Below are positions 6,675-7,401 of a stretch of 7,401 nucleotides of DNA, piece by piece (the first letter of the stretch is position 1; every line of letters starts with the position of its first letter). Under the pieces are notes generated by a model, which saw only the letters and a program-made list of their open reading frames with translations, was not told where the DNA came from and made no database searches. A program made the translations under genes and the position numbers. The stretch is from Candidatus Cloacimonadota bacterium (GTDB lineage Bacteria; Cloacimonadota; Cloacimonadia; JGIOTU-2). Location of the stretch: the NCBI GenBank assembly GCA_014384665.1, contig JACNFI010000027.1, forward strand, positions 1-7,401, written 5' to 3'.

Positions 6675-7401
6675 TTACTTCAACAACAAACACTTCTTCG
6701 TATCGATACTTTTCCAATCGATTCTTAAATTGTAGAAATAAATACCTGAACTTACAGGTTTATCATCTTCATCTTTTCCATCCCAAACTATATTGGTCAT
6801 TAGGCATTTGTCATTGGTCATTTGTCCCGTTAAGGAAAAATTCTCTAACGGGATTGCTGTTAGAGTTTTTATAAGCTGACCTTTTACATTATAAATCTTT
6901 ATCTGTGCTTGCCCCGTTAGATGCTCGCTATCTAATGGGGATAATCTGTGTAAATCTGTGGCTAAAAAAGATATAGTGGTTGAAGCGCAAAATGGATTGG
7001 GATAATTCTGGAAAAGTCCAAATTCTATTTGATGTCCTTGTTCATCTTCCACACCAAACAGTTCGTCATTTGGTGGAAAAATGATATAATCAATCCAGGC
7101 ACAGTCAGAACCGCTGCTTACATAACCATCCTTTAAATACTTCCATTTGAATATGTGATTACCAGAAGCAACAGAATAATTCTCCTCACTCCAGTCAATT
7201 TCACCATCCCACCTGTCTTGTTCTACCCCATCAATAAAAAATGCAATGTAATCATAATTATCACTATATGGATCATCTTCACATGAAACTTTTTTCCAGA
7301 AGCTAATTTCATCATCAACTAAAACATTCAGTTCTATGAGTAAAGAAGTGGACTGCCAGCTTCCAATATTACCAGATTGAGTGCAGAAAACACCTTCATA
7401 A
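6675..7401 (-). CDS. C-terminal part of a secreted protein: beta-sandwich plus type IX sorting domain (5' end outside window)
   Basis: The frame is open from the window edge to TAA at 6675-6677, giving 241 residues of a longer protein. Residues 1-110 (window numbering) look like a jelly-roll/MAM-like beta-sandwich: ISFWKKVSCEDD at 32-43, then YIAFFIDGVEQDRWDGEIDW, then a segment with W86, K90 and SSGSDCAWIDYIIFPP at 95-110. Such domains are known at the C-terminal side of secreted FCB proteins, including some proteases, so the missing part could be an enzyme; that cannot be decided here. Residues 127-241 are a type IX sorting domain with YPNPF at 133-137, IKIYNVKGQ, WDGKDEDDKPVSSGIYFYNL and CLLLK. 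Its two variable loops are lengthened by palindromes and a 7-bp repeat tract, encoding PLDSEHLTGQ, PLENFSLTGQ and MTNDKCLMTN. The GTG at 7052 is not a credible start: it would cut the sandwich off and leave no signal peptide. The gene ends 14 bp before the next start, so the two are probably co-transcribed. Confidence 0.88.
   Translation of the reverse strand, partial: YEGVFCTQSGNIGSWQSTSLLIELNVLVDDEISFWKKVSCEDDPYSDNYDYIAFFIDGVEQDRWDGEIDWSEENYSVASGNHIFKWKYLKDGYVSSGSDCAWIDYIIFPPNDELFGVEDEQGHQIEFGLFQNYPNPFCASTTISFLATDLHRLSPLDSEHLTGQAQIKIYNVKGQLIKTLTAIPLENFSLTGQMTNDKCLMTNIVWDGKDEDDKPVSSGIYFYNLRIDWKSIDTKKCLLLK
6796..6823. repeat. 7-bp periodic tract inside the sorting domain of the partial gene
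   Basis: Four units in phase: GTCATTA, GGCATTT, GTCATTG, GTCATTT. On the coding strand they give the peptide MTNDKCLMTN (194-203), just before IVWDGKD. The tract touches palindrome D at 6825. Confidence 0.85.
6825..6853. repeat. Palindromic element D inside the coding sequence, encoding PLENFSLTGQ
   Basis: TCCCGTTA (6825-6832) and TAACGGGA (6846-6853) are perfect 8-bp arms around 13 nt, 29 bp in total. The element lies in the second variable loop of the sorting domain of the partial gene, residues 183-192. It is in the same frame and has the same length as element E. Confidence 0.82.
6912..6940. repeat. Palindromic element E inside the coding sequence, encoding PLDSEHLTGQ
   Basis: CCCCGTTAGAT (6912-6922) and ATCTAATGGGG (6930-6940) form 11-bp arms with one G-T pair around a 7-nt loop, 29 bp in total. 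The element lies in the first variable loop of the sorting domain, residues 154-163. On the coding strand it continues into GGGGCAAG, as intergenic element B does. Confidence 0.87.
6941..6960. repeat. 10-bp direct repeat next to palindrome E
   Basis: ATAATCTGTG is followed directly by TAAATCTGTG. On the coding strand this is CACAGATTTA-CACAGATTAT, encoding the ATDLHRLS stretch of the first variable loop. Together with palindrome E it forms a composite insert. Confidence 0.7.

Noticed and set aside
6661..6717. N-terminal extension of the beta-helix protein to an ATG at 6717.
   Set aside because: It would overlap the upstream gene, has no good ribosome binding site, and puts a charged segment before a clear signal peptide. 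GGAGG fits the start at 6660.
6546..6728. Plus-strand open frame across the gene junction.
   Set aside because: It runs antisense to the signal peptide, the ribosome binding site and the end of the upstream gene, and has no recognisable product.
6675..7052. A separate 125-residue gene starting at GTG 7052.
   Set aside because: The frame is open to the window edge and encodes a recognisable beta-sandwich directly upstream. The short form would be a sorting domain with no cargo and no signal peptide.

Overview
The window is AT-rich bacterial DNA. It holds the 3' part of a minus-strand operon for large secreted proteins: three consecutive genes, each ending in a type IX secretion (Por) C-terminal sorting domain with the hallmarks YPNPF ... 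IxIYNxKG ... WDGxD ... GIYFxxL ... LLK. That signature points to the FCB superphylum. Together with low GC, Q-ending signal peptides and dense short repeats, it suggests Cloacimonadota (WWE1) or a close relative. The phylum is an inference: there is no rRNA or marker gene here.

Layout, in the direction of transcription (right to left). 7401-6675: the C-terminal 241 residues of a protein whose N-terminus lies beyond the window, made of a jelly-roll/MAM-like beta-sandwich followed by a sorting domain. 6660-3490: a 1056-residue protein with two right-handed beta-helix regions, separated by a chitobiase/hexosaminidase C-terminal-type (CHB_HEX) module, each closed by a 'choice-of-anchor Q'-like segment. 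3464-384: a 1026-residue protein made of 16 repeats of about 55 residues, probably beta-propeller blades. The genes are 14 and 25 bp apart, and the two internal ones have good ribosome binding sites, so they are probably co-transcribed. The promoter lies outside the window. 383-1: a gene-free tail with short palindromes and 7-bp periodic tracts.

All three proteins are probably exported through the inner membrane by Sec and then handed to a type IX system at the outer membrane. The repeat modules (beta-sandwich, beta-helix, propeller) look like adhesive, polysaccharide-binding or structural surface proteins. No catalytic site was recognised, so a joint function cannot be stated.

The most unusual signal is a set of small repeats that has invaded both the intergenic tail and the coding sequence of the sorting domains. 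A palindrome family (CCCCGTTRGATA ... TATCYAACGGGG) occurs three times in the intergenic tail, one copy being degenerate. It occurs twice inside the last 90 codons of the partial gene, where both copies are 29 bp, sit in the same frame and encode PL[DE]xxxLTGQ. Separately, 7-bp periodic tracts of three different sequences sit at the same point in all three sorting domains, just before WDG. A second loop, between TISF and IxIYN, carries a different repeat in each gene. Two loops of this domain therefore behave as recurrent landing or expansion sites for small in-frame repeats, similar in principle to Rickettsia palindromic elements.
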